From NCBI RefSeq assembly GCF_016545825.1, contig NC_052615.1, forward strand, positions 25,665,088 to 25,729,087: a stretch of 64,000 nt of DNA, in the 5' to 3' direction. Below, in pieces: positions 21,870-33,901 of this stretch (the first letter of the stretch is position 1; every line of letters begins with the position of its first letter). The notes below the pieces were generated by a model that worked only from the letters and a program-made list of their open reading frames with translations, searched no databases and was not told the DNA's origin. The stretch comes from Eucalyptus grandis. Its lineage: Eukaryota; Streptophyta; Magnoliopsida; Myrtales; Myrtaceae. Position numbers and translations under genes: made by a program.

Positions 21870-21997
21870 GTGAACGTATCAATATAAGTAATAAGTTCAA
21901 ATAGAAGGAATTTCTTTGAGTTTTCTAAGAGGAGTGATGTCAAATGAGGAGATGTTGAAGAGGAAATATGAGCTTCCCAGGAGTACTAGAAATGAGA

Positions 21998-22005
21998 TAT
22001 TTATA
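21998..22005 (-). promoter_or_regulatory. Probable TATA box of ANK-PGG gene 1
   Basis: TATAAATA on the minus strand, about 155 bp upstream of ATG 21845. The spacing suits a plant core promoter plus a 5' leader of 100 or more bases. There is no experimental support. Confidence 0.5.
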
Positions 22006-22009
22006 CGCA

Positions 22010-23055
22010 TATGGTGGTTCTTCAATTGTTCCTATTAAATCAAAATAAGTTTATCAGGTTTAGAAAATAGTTTCCAAAAAGTCTAATTAGTATACGTTTT
22101 GGACTTCCTATTTTACACACACAATGACAAGTGGGGCAACTCTTGTTTGAAGGAAGGAGGACAAGTACAAACGAAAAGTAATAATGATAAATAAATTATA
22201 TAAGCATGAAATCGAGTTAACAGGACTACTTTCCACTTTTCATTAAAATCAGGACCATCATACATACATAATTCAAAAAAATTCTTCTAGAAGAATCGAA
22301 TCTGATTGAACTTATTTATTAAAGTAATGGCATTCGTGGGCCCACTTGTAGCTGTAGTCTTTTTCTTTTTTTACTATTTTTGACCGACAAGCCCTTTGTT
22401 CTTTTCAGTCTTCATGGTCATTGTTCTTCGTGAGTCATATGCATTCTCACCATGCTACATGATGGAAGATTTACATATGTAAACTTTTACGGTGCACGAA
22501 CATAGGTAAAAATTAGTTGATGCCCAATTTGAGGATCAACTCTGCTTCTATGATCCATTGGCAAAACTTGGATCGCATAAACGTTTTTTTTTTTCTATTA
22601 TAATGTTTGCATAATATACCATAACGGATAGAAATCTAAAAAAGTTTATAATAGTTCAATGCCTGTCTATCATATTTACTATGTGGAAGAGAGACGTGAC
22701 AAAAGCTAAAAAAAAAAAAAATTAAAAAGAGAGAGAGAGAGAGGGCAAGGCTAAAGGTGTTTTGCATTGTTGGTTGGGGCTAAAAAAAAATGCTTTTGAA
22801 AGCTTAAAAAATGAAAGTTAGAGTGGCCATCACTTACCTAAAAACATGGGCTTTAGATGTTGCAATGGTCAGCTCTTCATAATTATCTTGTGCCCTTCTA
22901 TGTTGTACTCCAGTAATTCTTCGGTAACATAACCAACATACTGTATTAATTGAGTGTATTGACAACACAGTTAGCTCTATAAGTGGCGAATGGATAAAAG
23001 ATAATGTTGTAATCTATGTATTCTTATTGCTGTCTTTGTCTTGTTGCCGGTTACC
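22010..23055. other. Upstream intergenic region of ANK-PGG gene 1
   Basis: AT-rich DNA with a GA microsatellite (22728-22744) and A-runs. No coding frame or known repeat is recognised. It contains any distal promoter of gene 1 and the join to unit II. Confidence 0.5.
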
Positions 23056-23984
23056 TAGGGTCTGCATGGTAACCTTCCCCAGCCCAAGAATTTCTATTAT
23101 TCTCTTCCCGAACAAAAAAAGAATAGAAACTTTGTTTGATAATGGCAACTTAGTTTTTGTTCCGGGGAACAAAAAGTTAGCCCGGAATGGTTTTGGAATA
23201 GAAATGAGAAGTAAAAAAGTTGCTTCTTGTTCCTGGGAACAAGTTTAAGAAATAAGTGAATTTTTTTTTTCTTTTATTCTTCTCTTGCTAACGGCCATTG
23301 ACCGCTGTTGACCGCCGCCGCCGCCGCCCCGCCGCGCAGCCGGCGGCCGCCGTCGACCGTCGCCGCCGGTCGCCGCCGTCGGTCGCCGAGGCCAACCGAC
23401 CACCATTGCCGTCGCCACCGGTCGCCACGCCGGGAGGCCGGCCGACCGCCCGCCGCCGCCGGTCGCCGGAGGCCGTACCGCCCGACGACGCCGCTACCGC
23501 GACGTTGCCGCCGGTTGACCGCCGCCGCCGACTACCGCCGTCAATCGCCGCCGCCACGCCCGCCGGCCGTCGTCGACCGCCGGACGCCGGCCGGAGGCCG
23601 ACCGATCGCGCCACCGCCACCGCCGCCGTCGCCCGTAGACCGACGACCGTCCACCGCCGGTCGCCGAAGGCCGACCGACCACCGCCGCCGTCGCCACCGA
23701 TCGTCGCCGCCGGCTGGAGGCCGACCGTCGTCCCCACCGCCGCCGGCCGACCGTTCTTTGCCGCGCCCTGGTTCGGAGGCCGACCGACCGCCGCCGAGGC
23801 CGCCGCCGCCGATCGCCGCCGGACGCCGCCGCCGCACGCATTTCTATTCTTTTTCTATTTCTAGAGTAAAGTTACCAAACGGGTTTTTTTACAGAGAAAT
23901 TGTTCCCAAGAATAGAAATAGAAAAGAACTATTTCTGAAAAAAAATTGTTCCCCAGCCAAGAAATGTTCTCATGCGCACCCCTA
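23056..23984. mobile_element. hAT-like foldback element with CCG-rich core
   Basis: The ends are inverted and related: 'tagggtctgcatgg' at 23056 and the reverse complement of 'catgcgcacccct' at 23971-23983. Next to the ends are inverted 'ttccccag', 'gaatagaaa' and 'gggaacaa' words. The middle (23290-23840) is built almost entirely of CCG/CGACC words, so it shows 100-200-codon open frames on both strands that are not genes. No transposase is encoded. No perfect 8-bp target duplication is seen. It is a non-autonomous element, probably of the hAT type common in plants. Confidence 0.65.
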
Positions 23985-24039
23985 GTTTCTCATGTTCATG
24001 GTTAGAGTTATCTATCTACCATCATTGCAACTTACCTGC

Positions 24040-24102
24040 CTATCTCACTGAACACCATGATTGGTCGAGGCATTGTTAAATTTTGTGATGGAGGATCTCT
24101 GC
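24040..24102 (+). pseudogene. Palmitoyl-protein thioesterase exon remnant (unit II)
   Basis: The frame from 24058 reads MIGRGIVKFCDGGSL, matching the plant thioesterase segment that directly follows the catalytic GLSQGN serine motif. The bases before it (24040-24057) resemble that motif but have lost its frame. Only this fragment of the exon is visible. The unit III remnant starts further downstream in the gene, so this is the only piece of the catalytic region in the window. The C-terminal exon was deleted from unit II near 28110. Confidence 0.5.
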
Positions 24103-25369
24103 TGAGAAAAAAGTTCTACATAGAGTGAATTACACAGTTTTTTGTTATTGAGGCAAAAACATGAACAGATTCATTACAAAGAGTTGGTAGATTTTATTCA
24201 TCTTTTTCCTTTCACAGGTCTTGTCATATTTTTTTATTGTACTACCGACCAACTTTTTCAGATAATGCACAGAAGCTCTCTTTCTTGTTTGTTGTTTCTT
24301 TAAAGATGTTGAAGCATAGAACTTTGAGTCTACAAAGAAAATGTGAGTCCTCATTGTAGAATGACACTTTGTTAAGCCATGCCACCATGGTGTACATTTC
24401 TGCAACTACTAGATTGATCCTAGAAGTAATACTTGATTGTAGTAGTGGGCCTTTTAACAGCAATCTCTTTCTATAACATTGTACCGGTGCTGGTAATGCT
24501 ATGGGCCTAGACTAAGAATCTTGACTACGTTGGCATAAACTCATCTAAGCTACTTCAATCTCTCATCGTTTTTCATGCATGATATGGAGGGAAGAGTATA
24601 TAGAGAGAAGAGGAACAACATCTTGACCAAAGTTTAAAGAGAAATTATTGATTGGAATGATTTCCATGGTGTAAAAGATTAACTTCCTCATAGGGGAATT
24701 TCAGGTTTTAAGGATGGTGCAATAAACTGTCGATCACAAGCCTTCTGATGTTTACCTTACATCCCTGTATTTCAAAGGGCAGTACTTTGCTGCGGTAACT
24801 CCCCATCTCCAACCAGCTTGCTAGATATTCTGGAGAACTTTGGATGGAACTCGGTATTTATCTCATGTTTCCATCTTTACTAGTCGGAAATTTTAATGAT
24901 TCATGTCAAATATTTTCCTACATTGCAGACATGAAACAACATAATGTCCCAAATTAAACCAATTGCATAGCTTGCTAAGTTCTTTCTTGCTACAGCCGTA
25001 CCTAATAAAATTGATAGATCTACTGACCTACCTTCTTAATATTGTGGTCCTTTTTGCTGTTATTGGCAAAGGAATAAAGTAACATACTTTATACTCATTC
25101 GCTTGAATTGAAATTTAATTTCACTTGATGAAAGGAAGTGTGGATGATAAAGAGAAAGGGGGTTGTGATAAGAAAGCATCATGTCATGTCACATTTAGAA
25201 TTTTTTACGGAAAGTGAAAAATTAATGGTCCCACAGAAAAGAAAACCCATTCTCTTCTTTTTCAAATAATGACACTTCAGTCCAAGTAAATACATTTAAA
25301 AAGAAAAGTAAACGAGGATGAAAGAAAAGAATAAAGCTATGTATGCTTTCCATTTGTGTAATCTTTTTA
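24103..25369. repeat. Intron-like duplicated DNA, 24830-25370 pairs with 55425-55960
   Basis: From 24830 the DNA aligns with 55425-55960 ('gagaactttggatggaactcgg' region onward), so it is part of the tandem segment. It probably represents thioesterase introns. Minus-strand frames at 24145-24463 have no recognisable family. Confidence 0.6.
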
Positions 25370-26703
25370 GGGATATGTGCAACACAAGTCCTAAAATTTA
25401 CAATGAAAGTGCAATTGAGTCTTAAAACTTACAAAAAGTGCAATCAAGTCCTAAAAATTGTCAAATTGGTTCAATTGAATCCGAAATTTAACACCATTAG
25501 ATTTACTAATAGAAAATGCTGACGTGGCACTAACGTCATATTTTAAATGAATTTCTATTTTTCACCTGGCTTTTTTAAATTATTTTTATTCAAATTTTTT
25601 AAAAATTAGATTTAAAAACAAAATTTTATTTTTTACTGTTTAAAAAAAAAAAAATTGGCATCCGCGGGCATTTCCGCCACAACCTGTTGCCCATTGCCGG
25701 AGGGGCCAAAGCAACGATCATTTTGGAGGGGGCGGTGACGGTCGTCGGCCCACAGGCGAGGTCGGGCAAGGCCTTGCCGGCCCTGGCGAGGCTCGACCAC
25801 CCTCGCCAGGTCTGGCGAGGACGCCCAGATCTGGGCATGCCGGCCCTCACGGGGGGCCGGCCCTTGCCCTCCCTACAGGAGGCCTCATTGGCTCTCGCCT
25901 GGGGTTGGTGATGCTCGCCTAAATCTGGGCATTTCGATTCAACTCCGTCGCACTTCTAACGTCGTGCCCCAATGCTGTCTAGATCTGAGTGAGTGGGTTC
26001 CAAAGGGCAGGGGTTCCGTCGCCGTCGCTGCACCGGACTGCTATCAAGTCGTGCCGCCATAGCCCCGACACCATCCCTAGCAAACCAGCTATGACCCTTT
26101 GCGGTGCTGGGTTGCTACCGTTCCTCAATGTCATACCGCTGGCCCCTTAACGCCATCATTGCACCGGACTACCGTCGTTGCCTATCCGCCACCGACGACT
26201 CCACCCGATCCAATGTTGGGGACGCCTAGATCTGGGCGAGCATTGCCGACCCAGTGAGGGCGGCGAGGCCTCACCAAGGCAAGCAATGGTCACCAGGCCC
26301 TCGTGAGGGCCGGCGAGGCCTCGCCTAGGTGAGGGCAAGCCACCCCACCTAGGTCGTCGGCCACTCCGGCGATGGGCGGCAGTGGAAGCACCACCGGTGC
26401 CTTTTTTTTTTTTTTTGCACAGTTTTGTTTTTTGAAATAAATTTAGCTTTTCCTTTTCTGTTTTTAAATCTAATTTGAACAAGAATAAAAATAATGTTAA
26501 AAGCCACGTGTATAATAAAAAAGCATTTAAAATGCCATGTCAGCGCCACATCAGTGTTTTCTGTTACTAAGTTTGATGGTGTCAACTTTAGGACTCAATT
26601 GAACAAATTTAACAAGTTTTAGGACTTGAATGTATTTTTTGTAAGTGTTAGGACTCAATTGCACTTTCCTTATAAGTTTTAGGACTTGTGTTGCACATAT
26701 CCC
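25370..26703. mobile_element. Long-TIR element (Mutator-like) with GC-rich core
   Basis: Arms of about 265 bp are inverted: both begin 'gggatatgtgcaacacaag' and repeat 'tcctaaaactt' and 'gtgcaattgagtc' words. Each arm ends with 'gatttaaaaacaaa'-type DNA. Between them (25640-26400) is a GC-rich filler with 'gcgagg'/'cctcgcc' words and no coding domain. Long TIRs plus GC-rich filler fit a non-autonomous MULE. The flanks are T-runs, so a 9-bp duplication cannot be confirmed. It lies between 24830-25370 and 26720-26980, which are adjacent in unit III, so it inserted after duplication. Confidence 0.75.
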
Positions 26704-27190
26704 TTTTTTTTTTTTTAATGATAAGTGGACAATAAAGGAGGTTTGTTTCCATGCTTCCTTTACTAGCTATATGACACTAACTACTGATCTGAACAATTTC
26801 AAAACCTTTGTGTCATTCAAATACCAAGTAGTAAGTCATTCTCCTAAATTCTTTGATTCTTATCACTCAATTCATTAGAAATCTAAAACGTACTCTCAAG
26901 AGTACTTTTTGTTAACTATTCTAACTGACATGGCCTTTTTCTCTGTTTGTGGAATAGATGAAGAACTTCAAATCACTAGCAGATATCCACATCGAAAACT
27001 TTTTAAATCTTGATGACAAATGAGTTTAAAGTTTTAGAGCACCTTAGCAATAGTACCTTGGAACGTAGTTTCCAGTGTCTTCAGCTGTCAATGCTTGAAA
27101 ATTCAAATTGACAATATTATATTATATAAACTCCAATGTGACTTGTCAACCAAATGAAATAAGCGATTACACCTCTAAACGACGTTCATG
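26704..27190. repeat. Duplicated segment, pairs with 55975-56260
   Basis: 26720-26990 aligns with 55975-56250. At 26960-26990 'agcagatatccacatcgaaaac' stands where unit III has the acceptor and the HAGIAS thioesterase exon, so this copy of the exon is unrecognisable as protein. The remainder is AT-rich with no gene. Confidence 0.55.
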
Positions 27191-27524
27191 TAGAGATTGT
27201 TTGCCCCAAATAAAGGAATTGGGGCAAAATTCAATGTGCTCTTGAAAATCCCTAGCCCTCATTCCTCAAATTAGGGCAAAATCTTCTTATCGAAATTTCC
27301 TGTCAAATCTTGCTCTAAGAAGAACAAAGTTGGGAAACGTTCAAAACTTGTCCACGATACGATTTTACTACAAGGCCAGGTACGAATAAAAGTTCTATTA
27401 AACAATCCATCTAAGATGAATGGTTGGAATTTATTGTGGGACACAATTAAGCAATTGTTTTTGTATTGATATGACACTCAAATAATCACTCAAAAGTTTT
27501 AGCCCTAAATTAAGCACCGAAAGT
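27191..27524. repeat. Duplicated block, unit II copy of 160-385
   Basis: Closely matches 160-385 up to 'ctacaaggccagg', after which the two copies diverge. No coding frame is conserved. The rest to 27524 is AT-rich and unassigned. Confidence 0.6.
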
Positions 27525-28184
27525 TATGATATTTTTACTGTCATTTTTCCCCACCAATCCTCTATGAAATAGAAACTAATAAGCACTGGTAAAGTATTTA
27601 AGTTAGATCGAGATAAGATGTCCTTGTGGTTTAGAAAGCATGCATTTTGAAAGGTTTCATTCTTTTGATAATTATTTCATGTGCTTAAATTCCAAAATTA
27701 ATAATTCACTTGAGAACTTGCGCGGGCATAGATATATGCAAAACCAAGGAATTGGACTATTTTTAACGTCTATCCACTTAACACATTTATTCAAATTAAT
27801 TTTCATCTCATAAAAATCCACAACACATTTTTTGAAGCTAATTTTTGTCTCTCAAAAAATCCCAGAATTGCTAACTTGACTGAAATTTACCCCAACATTA
27901 GATCCAAAACTGCTAAAGGATGTTATATTTGGGTCAAGCTACCGATTTGGGGTAAATATGTTATGAGAAATCAGTTCGAGAGATGAAAATATAGTATGGG
28001 AAAAATATGTTATAAAGTGTTAATTTGAAATTTTTAATGGTTTTCAATCTATTTTAATTGCATCTTGTATGGTGAACCAAGACATAGAACAGAATTGAAA
28101 CATTTTTCTAAGCTATATATACGAATAAATAGGTAAACAAATACTAAGCAAATCGACAAATTATTAAGAAAAAAGAACAGAAGA
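27525..28184. repeat. Segmental duplication, unit II copy of 960-1640 and 2190-2235
   Basis: Aligns with 960-1640, then jumps to 2190-2235 near 28110. The 0.55 kb between, including the thioesterase tail exon, is deleted here. Confidence 0.6.
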
Positions 28185-28736
28185 AAAATTGCTCTGGAAG
28201 AGAAGCTCTTCGTTCGAGAAGCTTCCGGATTCCTCCCCCCACCTCCGTTGGACGTCGCCTACCTTCTCCAGCCGTCGGACGGTACTCGCCTACTCAGCCG
28301 TCGTCGATCGTCAGTCCCTCAGCGTGCTTCTTTGGAATTTCTTTAGTTCTGTCGTCCTCATCCGCCAGCAATCGCCATCGTTTACCATTGCCGTCCATCG
28401 ACTAACGCAAGTACTGAAGGAGAACTAGAATAGAAGGCACCGCGGGAAATCACTCGGCCAAAATCGACCATTAATCGCGACCAAGAATTCCTCATCGACA
28501 AGGTAATCTCTCTTCCCTACTATACTCTGTTTTTGACGAATAAAAGTTACCGAAATGGCATGTTCTAGATTAGGATAGAATCGGTTCAAATTCGTATTCA
28601 TATTGACGACTTCGTACTTGGACTCCTTTTTTTGAACCTGATCTCTAATCTGAAATCACAGCACTTAAGTTTTGCTTCTCCGTCGAATGCATACGACCGG
28701 TTCGATAAAATGACTTCTTAGTGTATCTGTGAGTTT
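28185..28736 (+). repeat. Unit II copy of the gene X 5' block, cut by copia B
   Basis: Matches 9909-10715. The donor-like 'cgacaag|gtaatc' is kept at 28502. The ATG seen in unit I just before it (10434) is changed here. The block is interrupted at 28736 by copia B and resumes at 34380. The last bases AGTTT (28732-28736) are the target duplication. Confidence 0.5.
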
Positions 28737-29214
28737 TGTTAAGAAAAGCCAGAAGAACAAAAGCGAGGAAAAAGAGGCTTCTCAACTAATGCTATCATCG
28801 ATACCAGGAAGAACAGGGGAAGCTAAGAACAGAGGAAACAAGACATACAAGAGTGATAAAGAGAAAACATATGTAGAAGAGGAACGAGAATATGTACATG
28901 ATGCTAAGAAGAATGAGAAGAAAACCGGTTGTGAAAACTCTGTATAATGCTGCGAGTCTTGAATAGTCTCGGCAGTTAGTCTAGAATAGTTCAGTTCTGG
29001 AAGTTAGTCAACATTTGCTTCAATTAGTTACTTTTTCTTCAACTGAATCAATACCTGTAAAACAGTTTTTCAGAGTTAGTCCTTGTATATAAAAGGATAA
29101 CTCTCGATTGAATAGATCATTAAGGAAAAACAGAATAGAAAGGAAGTTCTTCATCTCAAGATCTCTCTACAGATTCTTCATCCTATTTTTCTTCTCTGCG
29201 CATAAACTTCTTCA
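28737..29214 (+). repeat. 5' LTR of copia element B
   Basis: TGTTAAGAAA at the start and ACTTCTTCA at the end, a direct repeat of 33902-34379. The TATA box TATATAAAA lies at 29086-29094. Confidence 0.95.
29086..29094 (+). promoter_or_regulatory. TATA box in the 5' LTR of copia B
   Basis: TATATAAAA followed by GG, about 130 bp before the LTR end. It is the probable transcription start region of the element. Confidence 0.6.
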
Positions 29215-29227
29215 TGGTATCGAGCAG
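29215..29227 (+). other. Primer-binding site of copia element B
   Basis: TGGTATCGAGCAG abuts the 5' LTR. It resembles the initiator-tRNA site of element A with changes in the last bases. Confidence 0.75.
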
Positions 29228-29465
29228 CTGCATCCTGAAGAAATCATCTTGATGCTGAACAAAATAGAGAGATCTGCACCAGATCAAAGTTAGATTCAAA
29301 GCTTCTTTGATCTCTGAAGATATCGGTAATCGTCCAACAAGATCTGTAAGTTGGTATTCTTCATCCACATCTAAATCTTCATCAGCAATATTCTCATTGC
29401 ATCTTACTGCAAATCAGTAGAATTTGTGTCGCAACTAAAGTTGATCGGAGATCAGGAAGAATAGA

Positions 29466-30041
29466 ATGGCAGCAAGAAGTTTGAGATATCCATTTCCTAT
29501 TCATGTAAATATCTCGAATTTCGTTACCATCAAATTAGCTGAGGATAATTTCCTCCTGTGGCAAGCTCAATTCTATAGGTTCTTAAGAAGACAAGATCTA
29601 TTCGGTTTTGTGAATGGGGAAATTTCACCACCTGCAAAGACAGTACAGGTTGAAGAAGGAGGTCAAGTGTTTGAGATCTCTAATCCTGATTATAATGATT
29701 GGATAAAAACTAATCAACTTGTATCCTCTTGGATTAGTGGTGCAATATCAGAAAATATACTCAGCTTGATAATTGGGTTAAACACTGCTTATGAAGTTTG
29801 GCAAGCTCTGTTAAATCGGTTCACACAAAAATCAGTAGCTAAGGAGTTCGAGTTAAGAGGGAAATTGCAAGCTTGCCAGAAACGTGAACAAACATTATCA
29901 GCATATCTTAGGGAATACAAGTCAATATGTGATCAATTGAATGCCATAGGAAACCGGTGGATGAAATCACAAAACTATTTGGAATGCAGGGAAGGCTTGG
30001 GATCGAGTACGAAAGTTTCAAAACTACAATCTATTGCTTGA
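29466..30041 (+). CDS. Gag N-terminal region of copia B
   Basis: Open from ATG 29466 for 191 codons. It contains the plant copia gag features 'LAEDNFLLWQAQFYRFLR', a 'YNDWIKTNQLVSSWISGAIS' segment and a helix-rich 'LRGKLQACQKREQTLSAYL' stretch. The frame changes near 29950-30000. The rest of gag, with the zinc knuckle CQICKRPGHDALHC at about 30523-30564, continues in another frame. Confidence 0.8.
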   Translation: MAARSLRYPFPIHVNISNFVTIKLAEDNFLLWQAQFYRFLRRQDLFGFVNGEISPPAKTVQVEEGGQVFEISNPDYNDWIKTNQLVSSWISGAISENILSLIIGLNTAYEVWQALLNRFTQKSVAKEFELRGKLQACQKREQTLSAYLREYKSICDQLNAIGNRWMKSQNYLECREGLGSSTKVSKLQSIA

Positions 30042-33000
30042 AGCCCCAACTAGAATATGATTAAGTAATCTCACACTTGTAAAGATTCGAAGCCAGGTTA
30101 TAGACTTATTCTTTAAATCAGTTCAGACCTAACCTAGCTTACTATGGCCAGAGGAAAACTGAAGCTATACATAACGAAGAGGCGACGGAGAATATATACA
30201 ACCAAATGCTATTCTTAGAGGATCAAGAATAAGTAATCGTGGAGGAAGAGGTTATGGAAGAGGAAGAACATATAATGCCGGATATAGAAACTTTGGTTAT
30301 CTGGAAGAAATATGAGTTACGGGAATAATAACTCGAACTATGAACAAGAAAATCAGCAGTTCAAACAAATCAATACCTCCTCGGCTTGGGTCTGTTCAAG
30401 GGTTTAGACCATACAATGTATCAGCACAAAGGTATTCTGATATTAGGTCATATCCTGCACCAAATTCAATTCTCCACAAAAAGGTACAAGTAGAGAAACT
30501 AGCAAAACACACTCGACTTGAGTGTCAAATCTGTAAGAGGCCTGGTCATGATGCTTTACATTGTTGGTATCGGTTTGATAACTCCTATCAAGTTGAGGAT
30601 ATACCAACAGCCCTAGCAGCACTACACATCGAGGAGGCAAATGATCAAGAATGGTATCGGACACCGGAGCAACAGCTCATATCACCTCCAATGCTGGTAT
30701 ACTTCATAGTCTTTCTAAAAATAACAATGCTAAAACAGTTATGATAGGCAATGGTCTGTGTTTACCTGTCAAATACATTGGTAATGCAATATTGAATGTT
30801 GCAATTACTGCCTTGCCTCTAAATGATGTGCTGATTGTTCCTGAGATTAAGAAAAATCTTCTATCAGTGTCAAAATTCACTAATGATTACCCATGTTCCT
30901 TTATTTTTGACAAAACTGGTGTGTATCTCAAGGACAGCACAACCAACACAACCATGAAGCTAGGAAGGAAGGTTAGAGGGTTATACAAAGTAGACCCTTA
31001 TGCTGCAGAAGCTTATTTCACACAAAGACAAAGAATTGTTGCAGAGAGTATCTGGCATCAACGTCTGGCTCATACAAATAGAGTATCTTGAAGCAATTGA
31101 AGGCTCAAAATTTGATTCAGCATAACAAAGAAACACAATCTGTATGTAGAAGTTGCCAAATAGCTAAGAGTACTGCTCTACCTTTTCCATTGTCGAATTT
31201 TACAGCTACAAAACCTCTACAACAGATTCACTTTGTGATATCCCGGGGACCTTCTCCAGTTAAATCTTTTCAGAGTTTCAAGTACTATGTCATTTTTGTT
31301 GACAATTTCTCTCGGTTTAGTTGGATATACCCATTAAAGTTGAAGTCAGATTTCTATAGTATTTTTCTCATGTTTCAAAAATTAGTAGAAAATCAGCATA
31401 ACTGTAAGATCAAGACCTTTCAGTGTGATGGTGGAGGAGAATTTATCAGCCAAAAATTCAGAACCCACTTACAGAACTGTGGCATTCAACAGCATATCTC
31501 CTGTCCATATACACCTGAGCAGAATGGGATACCTAAAAGGAAGCATCGGCATATAGTTGAACTTGGTCTGGCTATGCTATACCATGCAAAAATTCCACTG
31601 AAATTTTGGGTAGATGCATTTGTAACAGCTAACTATATTGTTAACATTCTCCCTACTCAAAAACTACAGATGCAGTCTCCTTTCAGCAAATTATATCAGC
31701 ATAACCCAAGATATGACCATCTCAGAAACTTTGGCTGTGCTTGCTATCCTTGTCTTCGACCGTATGCACAGAATAAGCTTGATCCACGGTCACTAACCTG
31801 TGTCTTTCTTGGATACAGTGATCACTATAAGGGATATCGATGCCTTCTCCCTACTACTGGTCATGTCTACATTAGCCGGCATGTAGTGTTTGATGAAACA
31901 TTTTTCCCATTCTCTCAGAAATTAGCAACAGTCTATCCTCCCTATACACACTTATATAAATTGTGGACAGAAGAAGAGCAGTTCCTAGCTTCCTCTACTA
32001 CAAATCACACAACTCATTCAACTTCTCAGTATACAGATTGGGAACAAGAAGCCATAGTGAATCACACAAATGGAGTAATCTCACCTGAATGCACAGAACA
32101 AGCAGTTTCTATCTCACCAGCTGAAGTTACTATGGAACAAGTATCCACCACTACTCAAGATAGTCCACAACAAGTTGAAGTACCTGTTTCCATAATTGAG
32201 ATATCAGATTAATCAAACGGAACAACACACTTCAAATAATCAGACAGATTCTCAAGGTACATTACCTACTCACCCTATGAAGACTAGGTCTAAGTCTGGC
32301 ATTATTAAGACCAATCCTCGGTATGCATGTCTTGCTATATATGAAGTACCTCCTGAGCCAAAAACAATCAAAACAACATTAGCACATAAGGGTTGGTATA
32401 AAGCAATGACAGAAGAAATGGATGCACTTTATCATAATAAAACTTGGGAATTAATCCCTCGAACTGATCAAATGAATATAATCGGCTGTAAGTGGGTATT
32501 TAAAACGAAACTTGCAGCTGATGGTAGTCTTGATAGACTTAAAGCTCGACTGGTTGCTAAGGGGTTTCATTAGGAAGAAGGCATTGACTTTATAGAAACC
32601 TTTAGTCCAGTCATTAAGCATGTTACAATTCGCATAGTTCTATCAGTAGCCATGATGAAACACTAGCCAATTCATCAACTAGATGTCAAAAATGCATTCT
32701 TACATGGTACATTGAATGAGGTAGTCTACATGGAGCAGCCTCCTAGTTTTCAAGATCCCAAGAAACCTCATCATGTATGTCTTCTCAAGAAGTCTCTCTA
32801 TGGACTTCGACAAGCTCCTCGAGCCTGGTTTGACAAGTTCAGCAACTTTCTGCTTGAATATGGGTTCTTTTGCAGCTCAACTGACCCATCCTTATTCATC
32901 TATCATACTGATATAGACACCGTTCTTTTACTACTATATGTTGATGACATTATACTGACTGGAAGCTCCTCTCAGTCTCTTTCCAACCTTATTCATTCTC

Positions 33001-33868
33001 TAAGTCTTCAGTTCTATATGAAAGACCTTGGACCATTACATTACTTTCTTGGCATTGAAGTTAAAAATACCTTCGATCATCTATTTCTGTGCCACACTAA
33101 ATATGCCAAGGATCTTCTTACTCGAGCTCATATGCTTGAGTGCAAACCAATCACCACTCCTGTATCATTGAAACCAACTGTTCTGATAAATGATTATGCT
33201 CTACTCTCCAATCCTGTCGAGTATCGAAGCTTAGTAGGTGGCCTTCAGTATCTGACTTTAACAAGACCTGACATTGCATATGCTACAAATCAACTATGTC
33301 AGAAATTATAGAAACCAGCTGTAGCAGACTTACATAAACTCAAGAGAGTTTTGAGGTATGTAAAAGGGACTCTAAGTCTTGGAGTCTTCATTCACTCTCG
33401 AAGCTCTCTTCACTTATATGGGTTCTCAGATTCAGACTGGGCAAGATGTGTTGAGACAAGAAGATCAACAACAGGTTTTTGTACATACCTTGGCTCCAAT
33501 CTCATATCTTGGGCAGCAAAGAAACAATCCACAGTTAGTCGATCTTCTACAGAAGCCGAGTATCGTGCACTTGCTTCTGCATCTGCTGAACTTACCTAGA
33601 TCAGCTTTGTTCTTCGTGATATAGGATGCTCATTGACTTGTCCAACACAGCTCTTCTGTGACAATAAATCCGCCATCTCTCTCACTATTAATCCTGTTCT
33701 TCATGCTCGGACCAAACATATTGAGATAGACTTTCATTTTGTCAGGGAAAAAGTCTCATCAGGGTCATTACAAGTGAAATATGTTCCAAGTAACTATCAA
33801 ATTGCTGATATATTTACAAAACCCCTCTCTCATACTACACATTATCAGCTACGAATCAAATTAGGAAT
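30042..33868 (+). pseudogene. Degenerate pol of copia element B
   Basis: The reading frame is broken by frameshifts and stops, including changes near 30650 and 31088, one near 32200, stops near 32570 and 32665, and more near 33310 and 33598. In order it shows the zinc knuckle, a protease core (SDTGATAHITS), an integrase region in which the first catalytic aspartate position of the 'H(S/T)D' motif is replaced, and 'DGGGEF'. The RT follows with 'LYVDDIILTG', then RNase H with 'FSDSDWARC' and 'STEAEYRAL'. The final 'DIFTKPL' tail ends just before the polypurine tract. The element cannot make its own enzymes. Confidence 0.88.
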
Positions 33869-33901
33869 CGGGTTTTCACCCATTCCCAATTTGAGGGGGG
33901 C

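Noticed and set aside
23288..23985. 225-, 188- and 149-codon frames in the CCG-rich core
   Set aside because: Low-complexity Arg/Pro/Ala translations of a CCG-type repeat on both strands.
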